A DNA stretch of 64,000 bases, taken from the NCBI RefSeq assembly GCF_025602895.1, contig NW_026516307.1, positions 62,001 to 126,000 on the forward strand. The letters run 5' to 3'. The DNA comes from Polychytrium aggregatum. Taxonomy: Eukaryota > Chytridiomycota > Chytridiomycetes > Polychytriales. Both the position numbers and the translations under genes were made by a program. Position 1 is the stretch's first letter, and each line of letters opens with the position of its first letter. Below the pieces are notes generated by a model, which ran no database searches, was not told where the DNA came from, and saw only the letters and a program-made list of their open reading frames with translations. Positions 19,946 through 31,404 of the stretch are shown here, one piece after another.

Positions 19946-22178
19946 ATGCTTGTCAAGAAGTTTGCCCTCCTCGGTGCCCTCTTGGCATCAGCCTCTGCGA
20001 CCGAGCTGGCTTGCAGCAGCAAGGACACCACCGTCTGGGGTCCGCAGATCACCTACAATGGACAGAGCTACACCCTGCCCTTGGGCGAGTACAACCTCTT
20101 CCTCGCCAGGGACTACCTCAACTCGACCTCCGGTGAGTCGGCGAGGCGCCCTCGATCGGTCACTGCAGTACTTTTGCCCCGCCGCGCGCTCTTTCCCACA
20201 CACTTCGCAGACAATTTGGCGCGTCGATTGGTGCTAACTGCTCCTTCCTGTTTGCTCGCGATCGCGGCTCAGATGTCCAGGGTCGAGGTGCCATCGGCGG
20301 CGACATTGATGTCATTGCTGACTTTGGTGCCCAGCTCTTCCACAACTTTGGTAGCTTGCCCACGAGCTGTCCCGCCATCGTTTCTACCTTGAGCGCCCAC
20401 AACATGTACCCCGGCCTGCGCTATGCCCTCACCGTTGGTGGTGATATGAAGAGGTACTGTCGGCGTACCCAGTGCACCCGCGCTGCTGCTGCCTGACACA
20501 GCCCTTTCGTGAGCTTACCTCGCGACCGACTCGATTCTCACGCATTACTCTCTGCCCCGTGTCTCGCATCCCCAGCTTCCCTGTGCGAGTTGCCTATGGC
20601 GATCTGATCCTCGTCCAGTCCGACCAACCCGCCAGCGACTACACCTCCTTCTATCCCAAGACTGACCCATGCAAGCCCTACCAAGTTGCCCCGAACCAGC
20701 TGCCTGTGGACTTCACTTCAGCCTTCCAGTACCTCAACACCCTCTCGTCCAACCTTGCCAGCCTCCCCGCCACCGGCACTTGGGCCTCTGGCCCCGCTCG
20801 TGTCCAGGACTGTGTGCTGACCCTCCACGGCGGCTTCGACACCGAGGTCGTCTCCATCGACGGCAACCTTCTCGCACAGTGTGATGGCCTCTTCTACTCT
20901 CAGAGCTCCTTCAACGGCACCCTGATCCTCAACGTCAACGGCACCACCACAGGCGTTGCCAACATCAACATCGAATCCCTTGCTCCCAACGGCAACCACA
21001 TCATCTGGAACTTTTACGAGGCCACCTGGGTCCATATCGGCGACGTTTCGTTCCATGGCACCATCCTGGCTCCCAAGGCTCACATCGACGGTCCCTCTGG
21101 CCAGATCAACGGCAACGTCTTTGCGGACTGCCTGAACGGATCGATCCAGATCAATCTGGCTCCCTTCTCTGGATGCATTCCCACCAAGCCCGTTCCCACC
21201 TCGACCCCTTGCACAAAGACTGCTACCACCACTCCTTCGGCCACTCCATCGATCACCTCTTCCAATGCCCCCACCTACACGTCCACCCCGACCCCGGTCA
21301 CCACCACGGTCCGCCCCAGCAAGTGCCCCATTCCTCCCTCGAGCTCGACCACTACCGCTTCCTGCAACGGCAATTGCCCCTCGACCTCGTCCAATGCCCC
21401 TACCTACACTCCTACGAGCACCCCTACCGTTCCCACCTCTACTCCTTGCACAAAGAGCACTGTTCCCATTACTTCATCCAACGCCCCCACCTACACTCCT
21501 ACGAGCACCCCTACCGTTCCCACTTCTACTCCTTGCACAAAGAGTACTCCGTCGATCACCTCTTCCAATGCCCCTACCTACACGTCCACCCCGACCCCGG
21601 TCACCACCACGGTCCGCCCCAGCAAGTGCCCCATTCCTCCCTCGAGCTCGACCACTACCGCTTCCTGCAACGGAAATTGCCCCTCGACCTCGTCCAATGC
21701 CCCTACCTACACCATTACTAGCACTCCCGCCGTTCCCACTACCACCCCATGCACCAAGTCTCTGACCTCGGTCCCCGTTTCCACTCCTTCCAACACCCCC
21801 TGCACCCGGTGCACCGCCCCTCCTGCCACTTCCTCCAACGCCCCGACCTTCACTCCCACTAGCAGCCCCATCATCTGCACCCAGTCCTACGTCACCGTCA
21901 CCTTTACTCCCACCACCTCGGCTCCTTGCAGCGGCCCTTCGTGCCCGGCCACCTCGTCCAACGCCCCGACCTTCACCCCCACGACCACCCCTAATGTTCC
22001 CTCCACCCCCTGCACTGAATCCCTGACTTCGATTCCTGCTACAACCCCTTGCACCAAGTGCACTCCTCCTGCTACCTCGTCGAACGCTCCTACCTTCACC
22101 TCCACTGCCACTCCCACCAAGCCCGCCACTCGCAGTGTCTGTGTCGTTAGATCGAAGGGTGGCGTCAAGACGATCTAA
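19946..22178 (+). CDS. Secreted choice-of-anchor-A domain protein with Thr/Ser/Pro-rich mucin-like tail
   Basis: Exons 19946-20132, 20273-20453 and 20576-22178 sum to 1971 nt (656 aa). The N-terminus MLVKKFALLGALLASASA is a signal peptide. The N-terminal ~290 residues resemble the choice-of-anchor A family: LGEYNLFLARDYLNSTSD, VQGRGAIGGDIDV, then VSFHGTILAPKAHID and GQINGNVFADCLNGS. The rest is Cys-containing tandem repeats of the type SSNAPTYTPTSTP...TPCTKS, rich in O-glycosylation sites, as in fungal wall or adhesive proteins. A GPI signal is not evident; the C-terminus is TRSVCVVRSKGGVKTI. Role inferred: cell-surface or extracellular matrix protein. Confidence 0.75.
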
Positions 22179-22689
22179 ACTCAGCTTATAGCCCTATTCT
22201 AAACACAGCGTTTGCGACTCGTGTGTTTTCAGCGCTGTCCAAATCTCTGTGATATATTCGGTATTCCCGTCCTTTCTCAGCGTTCTCTCGTTTAACTTGA
22301 GTTTCCCGTCCCTTCCTCCTCCTCCATCAAGAGCTTCTATGCGCTTATGTATGGTTTGTGTGCCTGCCTTTGTTTTCTTCCCTTCTCCCCCTCCTGTCTA
22401 TTTGTCCAATATGTGATTTTGTATCCCATGCCCGACTTTCAACGCCCACGCCCCACTCCCCTTTTCTCATTCCCGTTCCTCCTCCAAGATAACGCTGACT
22501 GATAGAAGCGTCCTAGCGCGTAAGAAAGGCTGTCGTCCTCTGGTTCGCTGCTTCCTCCACTCTCAGTGACAAGAGAGAGAAGGAAAAAAAAGATCGACCA
22601 GGTGGCTTCAGTAATTTGTTTGTATTGCTTTGGTTTTTGGTTCTTTTATTGAATAAAAAGATGGCGCATCCCAATTCAAAGCAGTGATA

Positions 22690-22770
22690 TTGAAATTGAT
22701 AGCGACATTGATAGCGACATTGATAGCGACATTGATAGCGACATTGATAGCGACATTGATAGCGACAGCA
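22690..22770 (+). repeat. 12-bp tandem repeat (GACATTGATAGC)n
   Basis: Six to seven units. The first is slightly altered (GATATTGAAATT). Confidence 0.9.
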
Positions 22771-22976
22771 ACATCCGGGCTGCCGGGGACTTGATTCCGG
22801 AATGCGCGAGCCAATCGCTGCGGCAACGACCGTGTTCCAATGGTGCGGGTTGGCCCACCAAGCCCCGCAGCCGGCAGGCCGCGGCTCATTCGTGCGCCGC
22901 GCCAACGGAGCCATCGGCCATTGACAAGCCCAGGGCCGGGAATCACGCCCAATCGCGGCAAAGGCATGCGCACGGA

Positions 22977-22984
22977 TATAAATA
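22977..22984 (+). promoter_or_regulatory. TATA box upstream of the Nramp gene
   Basis: TATAAATA lies about 210 bp upstream of the predicted ATG at 23196. Confidence 0.45.
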
Positions 22985-23195
22985 AGGCACCCCGCGGCAT
23001 TTTTGCGTTTGGGTGTCCAGCCCCACCCGCCTGTTCGCGAACTCGATCATTCCTTCTCGACCTGAGTCACCCGGGTGCAGACCGAGTCGCTGCTTTCCTT
23101 CTGTGCTCGACAGCAAAGCCACTCTCCTGGCTGCTCTTCTCTCAACCCAAAGCGCTTCCACCCCGATCCTGCTGCTTCCTGCTCCGCTCGCATCC

Positions 23196-25288
23196 ATGCC
23201 CTCTGTGTTGGCTCCAGCCGAGCCCGAGGTTCTTCCTGGATGCACTCTGGCATCCAGCCAGCGCGGCCCACGACACAACCGAGTCTGTCTTGATTGGGCC
23301 TCCTGGGTCAGGACTCTGTTGTCCTTCATGGGTCCAGGGTATATCGTTGCTGTTGGATACATGGGCAAGTGTCGGCTGAGCAGGCTGAAGCCCCCCGCTA
23401 CTCTGGCTGCAGAGATGGCGCTGTCGATGCCTCACAACCCGTACCGACTCTGACTCGATCTCTGGCTTCCGTATCTGTAGATCCAGGAAACTGGGCCACT
23501 GATCTCCAAGGTGCGTTGGCGTTGGCTACACGACCGCCGCTGCCCCATCCCCCCCCCAATCCCACCAGCTGCGAACGCTGCTCCTTCCTGCGGATATGTC
23601 TTGGCCCTGCTCTATGACCTGAAACCGTACGACGACCCACTCAATGCCGTTCTTATCCACCGCTCGTCTCCTACGCTTCAGGCGGATCTTCCTATCAGTA
23701 CAAGCTGCTGTTTGTCATCCTCTTCTCGAATGTGTTCGCTGTTCTATTCCAGGGCCTCGCCGCCAAGATCGGGGTTGTGACCGGCCGCGACCTGGGCCAG
23801 CTATGTCGCAAGCACTTCCACCCCTGGCTCAACTATGTCCTTTACGTCACTGCCGAGCTCGGTGTCATCGCCACAGACTTGGCTGAGGTCATCGGCGCCG
23901 CCATTTCGCTGAACCTTCTCCTGGGCATCCCTCTCGTCTGGGGCATCCTGCTCACGACCCTTGATGTGCTGGTAGTCCTGGCGACCTTCCAGGCAAAATA
24001 CCTGCGCATCTTTGAGTTCATCATCATTGCGATGGTGCTGGCTGTCGGTGTGTGCTACGGAATGCTGCTCAATCGCAGCTCGGCCAGCGCTCTGGATGTG
24101 CTGAAGGGCTACCTTCCTCTCGACTCCAGCATCTTCACCGACCCGGCAACTCTGTACGTCGGCATGGGCATCCTCGGAGCCACGATCATGCCTCACAACC
24201 TGTTTATCCATTCGAGACTGGTTCAGTATCGCTCTCCGCGACAGGAGGCCGACCCGGTCGACGGTGCATTGTCCGTGGATCCCCAACAGTCCGTGGATCT
24301 CCAGCAGTCCGTTGATGTTCAGCAGCCCGCTCGCATGCAGGAATGCAGCACCGAGAACATGTCGGGTACCCAGGAAGAAACCCGGGTGACGGTGAGCGGC
24401 CGAAACCAAGAAGACATGGCACCCGAAGCGCCCATCAAATCTGTGGACGGGCGGATCCGATCATCAGATCCCCTCGAAGCCAAGCTGGCCGACGGATATA
24501 TCAACCCGCCCGGCTTTGCCAACAAGGTTCAGAAAGCCCTGTCGTTTGCGTTCATCGACTCGTTTATTGCCCTGACCTTTGCCCTCTACGTCAACTCGGC
24601 CATCTTGATCGTCTCGGCCGCGCTGTTCTACAACACCAACCAGCAGATCAGCGACATACCTTCGGCGTACGAGCTGCTCAAAAGTTTGATTGCCCCGTGG
24701 GCAGCAACGGTCTTTGCTCTGGCGCTTCTATGTTCCGGGCAGTCGTCTTCGATCACTGGCACGCTGGCGGGGCAGATCGTCATGGAGGGCTTTCTGAAGC
24801 TCCAGTGGCCGCTCTGGGTTCGTCGCCTGGCAACCCGAACCGTCACCATTATCCCGGCCGTCATCGTGGTTATCGTCAAGGGCGACGCCGGTCTCAATGG
24901 CTTACTGGTACTTTCCCAAGTCGTGCTGTCGGGCTGCCTGCCGTTTGCGCTGTGGCCACTGCTCTGGTTTTCGTCGTCCAAGAAGGTCATGTCGGTGCAT
25001 TTCAGAACCGAGAAAGGCAAGTGTCACCATGCCCGATTCAATCGACGCAACATGTGGGAATGAGGACTGGGCTGGTGTCGCTGGCGAGCAGCAGTGATTG
25101 GGTTAAGTTCATGGGGACGCCGTTACTAACAGATTCTGTTATGACTCTGCTGCTGGACAGACTTGACTGGCAGCAAAAGCTTTGCCAACTCGTGGTTCAT
25201 TTTCATTTTTTCGTTCGTATCAATCGCCCTCATCACCGTCCTCAACGGCATCATGATCTACCAAGCCATCGCGGGTGCTCCCTCCTGA
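23196..25288 (+). CDS. Nramp-family divalent metal transporter (Smf-like)
   Basis: Exons 23196-23364, 23481-23510, 23682-25016 and 25161-25288 sum to 1662 nt (553 aa). The metal-site motif DPGNWATDLQ follows FMGPGYIVAVGYM and is encoded entirely by a 30-nt exon. Further family hallmarks are TGRDLGQLCR, ELGVIATDLAEVIGAA and GATIMPHNLFIHSRL, the second metal-site region. The protein is predicted to import Mn/Fe-type divalent cations with protons through about eleven helices. A hydrophilic loop carries short QQSVD repeats. The first and third introns begin with GCAAGT, so they are GC-AG introns; the middle one is GT-AG. The ATG was chosen because it opens the frame that leads into the first helix. 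Confidence 0.9.
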
Positions 25289-26491
25289 GAGGTGTCCAGG
25301 ACTCCGATCTGAGGGGAAGAGTTGGGTCCGCCAAGGGCTTTGTCGCAACAGAACCGTGCACGATGGGCCGCCATGCTCAATACCAAAATACATCGCATTT
25401 CATCATGACCTTTTGCCACACATACAATGTGGTGTATGTGTTCCAGAACTTGAGGCGTATGTATCGTGTTGCTGCCTCCCATTTCTCCCTCGTTGGTTGG
25501 AGGATATCGATGGCTGAGGAGATCGACGACCAAATGGCGTGGCGTCTTGGTGCGCCAGCCAGACATGTGGCTGCGAACATCCGAACGAAGGACACACCGC
25601 AGTCTCGATATGCGGCATTGCCGGGCTCCAGGTCGCGCACAACAAGGCCGGCCTGTGTCGCCCCGGGTTGACCTCGGACTCATCTTGAGCAAGAGGGAGT
25701 CCATCCGCAGGCCTGTGTCCTGGGAGTCGGGCAATGCTCTCGGCAACGCTCCCGGCAACGCTCTCAGCAACACTCTCAGTGCTCTCTTGTTTGCGAGAGC
25801 AAACCTCTCCCCCGAGGACCGGGGTGGCCTTGGGGCAGACAGACGGACAGACAGGGTGGAGTCTGCCCGCCCTGCGAATGACTCCAAACAGCAACAAGGC
25901 ATGACCCCGGCTGCGTCGATCCAAGGCGCGAAGACCATTCGGCCCAGGGCGGGACAGAGCAATGCATCCCGGCTGTTCGACTGGGCTCGCCGTGTGCATT
26001 CAGACCATGGACCACATCCACACCCACACCCACATCCACATCCACATCCACATCCACATCCACATCCACATCCACATCCACATCCACATCCACATCCACA
26101 TCCACATCCACATCCACATCCACATCCACATCCACACCGCGCAACTCGCACACCCGTCTCCGTCTTGCATACTCCCCAGTGCATGTCTGCCCAGCCCCGA
26201 CCCCCACACAACAACCCCCACACGACAAGCCCCGCATTGATGACTACTTCCGCCTTGCCCGCACAATTTGCGCAGACGACGCCACCGGCGGTGGCTCGGT
26301 CGGGTCCGTCGGCTGTCGTGACTCACTCTAGGGTATAACAGCCCATGTTTGTCTCGCTTCTCTTGGCCACCGTCCAGCTTCCGGGTCTTCTACACCGCCC
26401 TTTTTCCTCCATTGATCCGCCGGGCGAGCCTGTCCTTTGGTCTTGCCTTGATCGCCCTTCTCCGTAACGCTGATTGTAACGCGCCTCCGCC
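25289..26491. other. Intergenic region with a large microsatellite
   Basis: There is no recognisable gene. His-Pro, Asp-Val and Gly-Cys frames all come from the hexanucleotide repeat. A TATA-like GGTATAACA near 26332-26340 lies about 155 bp upstream of the next ATG. Confidence 0.55.
26021..26138 (+). repeat. Hexanucleotide microsatellite (CCACAT)n
   Basis: About 19 near-perfect units, interrupted by CACACC at both ends. Confidence 0.95.
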
Positions 26492-29400
26492 ATGGCCAAC
26501 CCCAAGCTTCTTATTCTCTACGGCTCGCAGACCGGTATGTATCTCTGCTCCCCATCGTGCCGCATATTCGCGCGCCGTCTCAGCCGTCTCAGCCGACTCA
26601 TTCTGCTCGCGCCTGCTCCTCAATGCTGCAGGAACCACCCAGGCGTTCGCCAAGATCGTCTATGCCTTTGCCAAGGCTCGCTCCTTCGACGCCCGCCTCT
26701 GCACCGGCAATGAATACAACCCAGCCGACCTTCCAAACGAGGAGCTCGTCGTCATCCTCACCTCCACTTTCTACAACGGCGAGTTCCCCGACAACATTGC
26801 CAAGTTTTGGTCCTGGCTGAACAACGAGTCCCACCCGGCTTCCATGGTGAGTTGTTCGACGGGCTTTCGTCTTCCCACGTTGCGCATCAAGGCACCACGC
26901 CCGCCAACACCCTTCACCAACTCTGTCCTTCCTCCATCGATACCCGCCAACCATGCCCTCAAGCTCAAGCAAACCCGCTTCACCGTCTTCGGTCTGGGCA
27001 ACAAGACCACCAAGGGCAACTTCTGTCTCGCTGCCAAGCGCATCCGCGATCGGATGCTCGATCTTGGAGCCTTCGAGGTCACCCCCGCTGTCTTCAGCGA
27101 TGAGTACTCGGAGCACGGCCACGAGTCCAACTTCCGTCCCTGGATGAAGAGTAAGTCTCGGCGGTCTCAGGCCCGCTGCGAACGGATCTTGTTTTCATAT
27201 TGCTCCCTCCCTGCGTGCCGTTGTTGCTGTCGTTACTCCTGTTCCTGACTTGCACACTCTACTGGCATATCACCCACGCGCTAGCTCTCTGGGTCAAGCT
27301 TACCGGCTCCAATACCAAAATGTCGCTGCCCCGCCACTACAGCATCAAGCCTTCCACTCAAGTCTTCCGAATCGCCGAGCGCTTGCAAGATGGCTACGTC
27401 AAGCTCCCTGTCAGCGGCAGAGAGCTCCTGACCCCTGCTGCTTATGAGCGTCCCGTGTACCTCATGACCTTTGATCTGCCCCAGGGTCAGAGCTATGGCC
27501 TGACGGACCATATCCAGATCAAGTGCCACAACTCCCCGCATCTAGTCGAGCGCCTGGCCAAGCGCATGGGTCTCGACACCAATGCTCAGGTCGAGCTGGA
27601 CCCTACCGATGCCATCGGCGAGGACATGAGGCTTCCCAACCTCCTGTCGGTCCATCGCCTGCTGTCGCAGCATCTCGACATCTCATCCCCACCTTCGCGC
27701 TCGTTCCTCGAGGGTATCGCCGCCCTCGCTGAGGACGCCGGTGAAGCCGAGAAGATTGAACACTTTGCCGAGGACATGACCGCCAGCAGCGAGTACTCCC
27801 GATTGACTGGCGGCGGCCCCGGGCGCCAGCCCTTCTCTCTGGTCGATGCGCTCGAGCGCTGGCCGAGTGTTCGAATTACCCTCGAGGATCTCCTGGGCAA
27901 CATCCCCTTGCTTCAGCCCAGGTAAGGCACGCCTCTGTCCCGAGTTCAGCTCACGCCTGCTTCCACTGGCGCAGTATTGGATGCTTCCACTGCCGTTGAT
28001 GGCTACGCTGCATGAGACAAGGAGGGTCGCTCGGTGGGCATGGCTTCCGGCCTCCACACCCTCTGTTGGACGCTGGGTGCCATGCATGCGCTGTCCGCGC
28101 GGCATTTGTTTCTGCGACAGTACCACGGGCTTCCATCGCCAACCCGGTATCTTTCACAATCACTGGTTTCTAGATTATACTCGATCTGCTCCGCACCCTC
28201 GGTCTCACCCAACCAGATCCAGATTTGCTTCCTGAGCGATACATGGTCGTCCGCCACGGATCCAAGCGTTGTCTTCCAGGGCGTCGCGACGGGATACCTC
28301 AAGGACCTCCAGCCCAATGTCGACGTGGTCGAGGCCAGGATTGTGAAAGGCCTGCTTCGTCTCCCAGCCGATCCAAAGACACCCATCCTCGCTGTCGCTC
28401 TCGGTACTGGTGTTGCCGTGTTCCGAGGAATCCTTCAGCACCGTGCCCACCTCCTTGACCAGGATCCATCTTGTGGAGTATCTCGTATCCGCCTGTACTA
28501 TGGCATGCGCCATGCCCAAAAGGACTATCTCTTCAAGGACGAGCTCCAGGACTTTGTTGACCGAGGCTTGGTCGAGATCATTCCCGCATGCTCCCACGAC
28601 CAAGCAAAGTTCATCACTCCGGCTGACAAGATCCTGGAGTTCCCGACCAGGGTGTCGGAGGTGCTCGACAACGACGGATACTATCTCTACTGTGGACTCG
28701 GAGGTCTCATTCCCGGTGGGTATCGTTGGGCCCTTGCTTGTTGATCGCTCTTTGCGACATCCTTCACAGCTCCAAACACTATCGCCCCTCCCATATGACG
28801 CTGTGCTGCGGATGCAGAGTTACACTCCGAATGAATGTTGGTGCGCATCGTCAGTGCGACCGACCACCGTCACCAGCCGGACAATATGCATGTGCCTGCC
28901 TCTTGATCGGCTTTGGTCATTCTGACCCGATATACCTCTTGCTGCTTGTATCGGCGACCGTACTAGTCTACCACGAGTCCGCCATTGTGTCGGCCCTCCA
29001 GAAGGCCCACGAGTCGACATCGGAGGAGGCCTATGCGCTCGTCAGCGACTTTAAAGACGCCGCACGCTGGCAAGTCGAGGCGTATTCCCGCTCCATGGAC
29101 GAGGACAACCAGCTCAAGGACTTGATCGCCAAGGACGGCGTTGACCAGGGCAAGCCCATTGCCGACGTCATGGGCTCGGGTGCCATGTTTTGCTTCCAGT
29201 GCGGACAGACCAATCAAGGCAAAGGATGCACCACCATCGGCGTCTGCGGCAAGACCCCGACCGTCGCTGCCCTCCAAGACCTGCTGATCGAGTGCATCAA
29301 GAAACTGAGTTGGTATGCGCACCGCATCCGCACACTGCCCGGTGCTGCTCCGGAGGAGCGCGAGAGCGCCAATATCAACCGCTTCACCCTGCTTGCCACC

Positions 29401-30930
29401 TTCTCGACCCTGACCAACGTCAACTTTGACGAGGCCAAGATCTCCGAGTTCATCAGCACCGCGTCGACCTGTACCGAGCAGCTCAAGCATACATATGAAC
29501 AGCTGTGCCAAAAGTACGGCGCCACGGCCGAGGTTCTTGCCCTGCCCAATGTCAAGAAGCAGAGCCAGGATGCCCTCCTGGACATCGAGGACCTCGTTGC
29601 CGAGGGCAAGAGGGTCGGCGTGCTCAGTCGCTTCCGTGCCAACAAGAACGACGCCCTCGTTGGTCTCCAGGAAATGCTCGTGTATGGTCTCAAGGGTCTC
29701 TGTGCCTACACCGATCACTCGCTGCAGTACGAGAACGAGCGCCCCGAGATCTACGCCTATGTCCACGAAGCATTTGCGTTTTTGCTGTCGCCGCAGGCGG
29801 CCAAAATGGACAAGGTGCTGGAGATGCTCATGAGATGTGGCCAGGTCAACATCACCGCCTTGGAGCTGCTTCACCAGTCCAACAACACCTTTGGCGCACA
29901 GAGCCCTGCCGTGGCCCAAGCCAAGCCCGTTCCCGGCAAGGCCATCCTCGTCTCCGGCCATGATCTCAAGATCCTCGGAGACCTGCTTGCCCAGTGTGCC
30001 GACTACAAGCTCCGCACCGGCGTGCACGTCAACGTCTTTACCCACGGAGAGATGCTGCCGGCCCACGGATATCCAAAGCTACGAGAGTCGCCCCACCTTG
30101 CCGGCCACTTTGGTGTTGCCTGGCAGCGACAGTCGATCGAGTTTGGCCACTTTCCTGGCCCGATCTTGATGACCAGCAACTGCCTCACCCAGCCCAAAGA
30201 CGAGTACCGAGACCGCATCTTCACAGCCGGACCCGTGGGCTGGCCCAAGATCCCCCACATTGTCGGTTCGGACTACTCGGTCGTCATTGAGATGGCAGCC
30301 AAGCTCGGGGGATTCGGCGCCGAGACAAAGTTCAGCTATCCCGAGAACGTCTTTACGGCTGCGACCGAGAGCTACAACGTCGGCTGGGGCAGCGAGGTGG
30401 TCATTGGCGCCGCCGGAACCGTGCTCGATGCCGTCAAGGCAGGCTTGATCACCCGCTTCTATGTTATCGGCGGATGCGACGGCTACGAGGGTGAGCGCTC
30501 GTACTATACCGACCTCGCGGCCGCCCTGCCAGACACCTCTGTAGTTCTGACCGTCGGCTGCGGCAAGTATCGGATCAACCATCTGCAGTACAGCAATGTC
30601 GGCGACAGCGGTATCCCGCGCCTCCTCGACCTGGGCCAGTGCAACGACTCGTACTCGGCCGTCCAGATTGCCCTGGCGCTGGCGGGCGCTCTCAACTGCG
30701 GCGTCAACGATCTCCCGCTGTCGATTGTGCTCTCGTGGTTCGAGCAAAAGGCCGTCGTCGTGTTGCTCTCGCTCCTATCGCTGGGTATCCGAAACATCCG
30801 CGTGGGTCCGACCGTCCCGGCGTTCCTGCGCCCGTCGATCGTCAAGGTCCTCAACGAAAAGTTCAACCTGATGCCGATCGGTGCCGATCCGCTCGAAGAC
30901 ATCCGAAAGATGGTCGCTGGAGAGGCTTGA
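26492..30930 (+). CDS. Fusion of a diflavin reductase (CPR-like) and hybrid cluster protein (hydroxylamine/NO reductase)
   Basis: Exons 26492-26534, 26632-26846, 26964-27150, 27285-27921, 28174-28715 and 28967-30930 total 3588 nt (1195 aa). Residues 1-~600 form a cytosolic diflavin reductase. It has flavodoxin (LYGSQTGTTQ, FGLGNKTT), the FAD site RLYSICSAPS, the NAD(P)H domain (GTGVAVFRG, YYGMRHAQKDYLF) and the C-terminal RWQVEAYS. From residue 615 it is a complete hybrid cluster protein. Cys617/620/629/635 have C-x2-C-x8-C-x5-C spacing (a [4Fe-4S] type). The hybrid-cluster segments are HGEMLPAHGYP, TSNCLTQPKDEY, VGCGKYR and LGQCNDSYSA, followed by GIRNIRVGPTVPAF. Hcp enzymes reduce hydroxylamine or NO and normally need a separate reductase such as Hcr. 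The 251-bp intron between modules splices in frame, so one polypeptide is predicted. Confidence 0.88.
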
Positions 30931-31404
30931 GCAACCGTCATGCGGCGATTGGCTTTGTGCCTCTGCTCCCCCTCTCCCTCCCGCCATTTGAGTATGTGCG
31001 GTCGTGACCGTCTTCCGTCCCCTCCCCTCGTTGTTTTTTGTTCTATCTATTCTCATTCCCTTTCAGCCCAAGCCTGGACCCTGGACCCTGGACCCTGGAC
31101 CCTGGACCCGGCATAGCCATATCATGCACGTGTGAATACACTTCTTCGAAAGCAACTGGGACGCTCATATTTTGCGACTGGGAACATGCAGCAATGGGCG
31201 AGTGGTGTCGGTCAATGGGAGGCTTCATTGTGCCAGCGCACTGCCACTGTTGTCGTCAGCCGCCGTTGCCAACGATGGTGACAAGTAAATGGCCTCCGAT
31301 TGATGACATCGCCGCATATCCATAGCGACAGAGTAGGGGCGCCAGAAGACCCTGCCACTTGCCGGAGCCGTGTCACTGCCGGAGTCGTGTGACACTTCCG
31401 ACTC
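30931..31404. other. Intergenic region between convergent genes
   Basis: It holds a short CCTGGAC tandem repeat (31073-31109) and no coding motif. Confidence 0.55.
31073..31109 (+). repeat. 7-bp tandem repeat (CCTGGAC)n
   Basis: Five perfect units. Confidence 0.9.

Larger units (their letters stand above)
22179..23195. other. Intergenic region upstream of the Nramp gene
   Basis: Pyrimidine-rich 3' flank of the preceding gene, then a 12-bp tandem repeat, a TATA box and a ~200 bp leader. No coding motif was recognised. Confidence 0.5.

Noticed and set aside
25962-26240. His-Ile, His-Pro and Asp-Val repeat proteins
   Set aside because: All arise from the CCACAT microsatellite in different frames.
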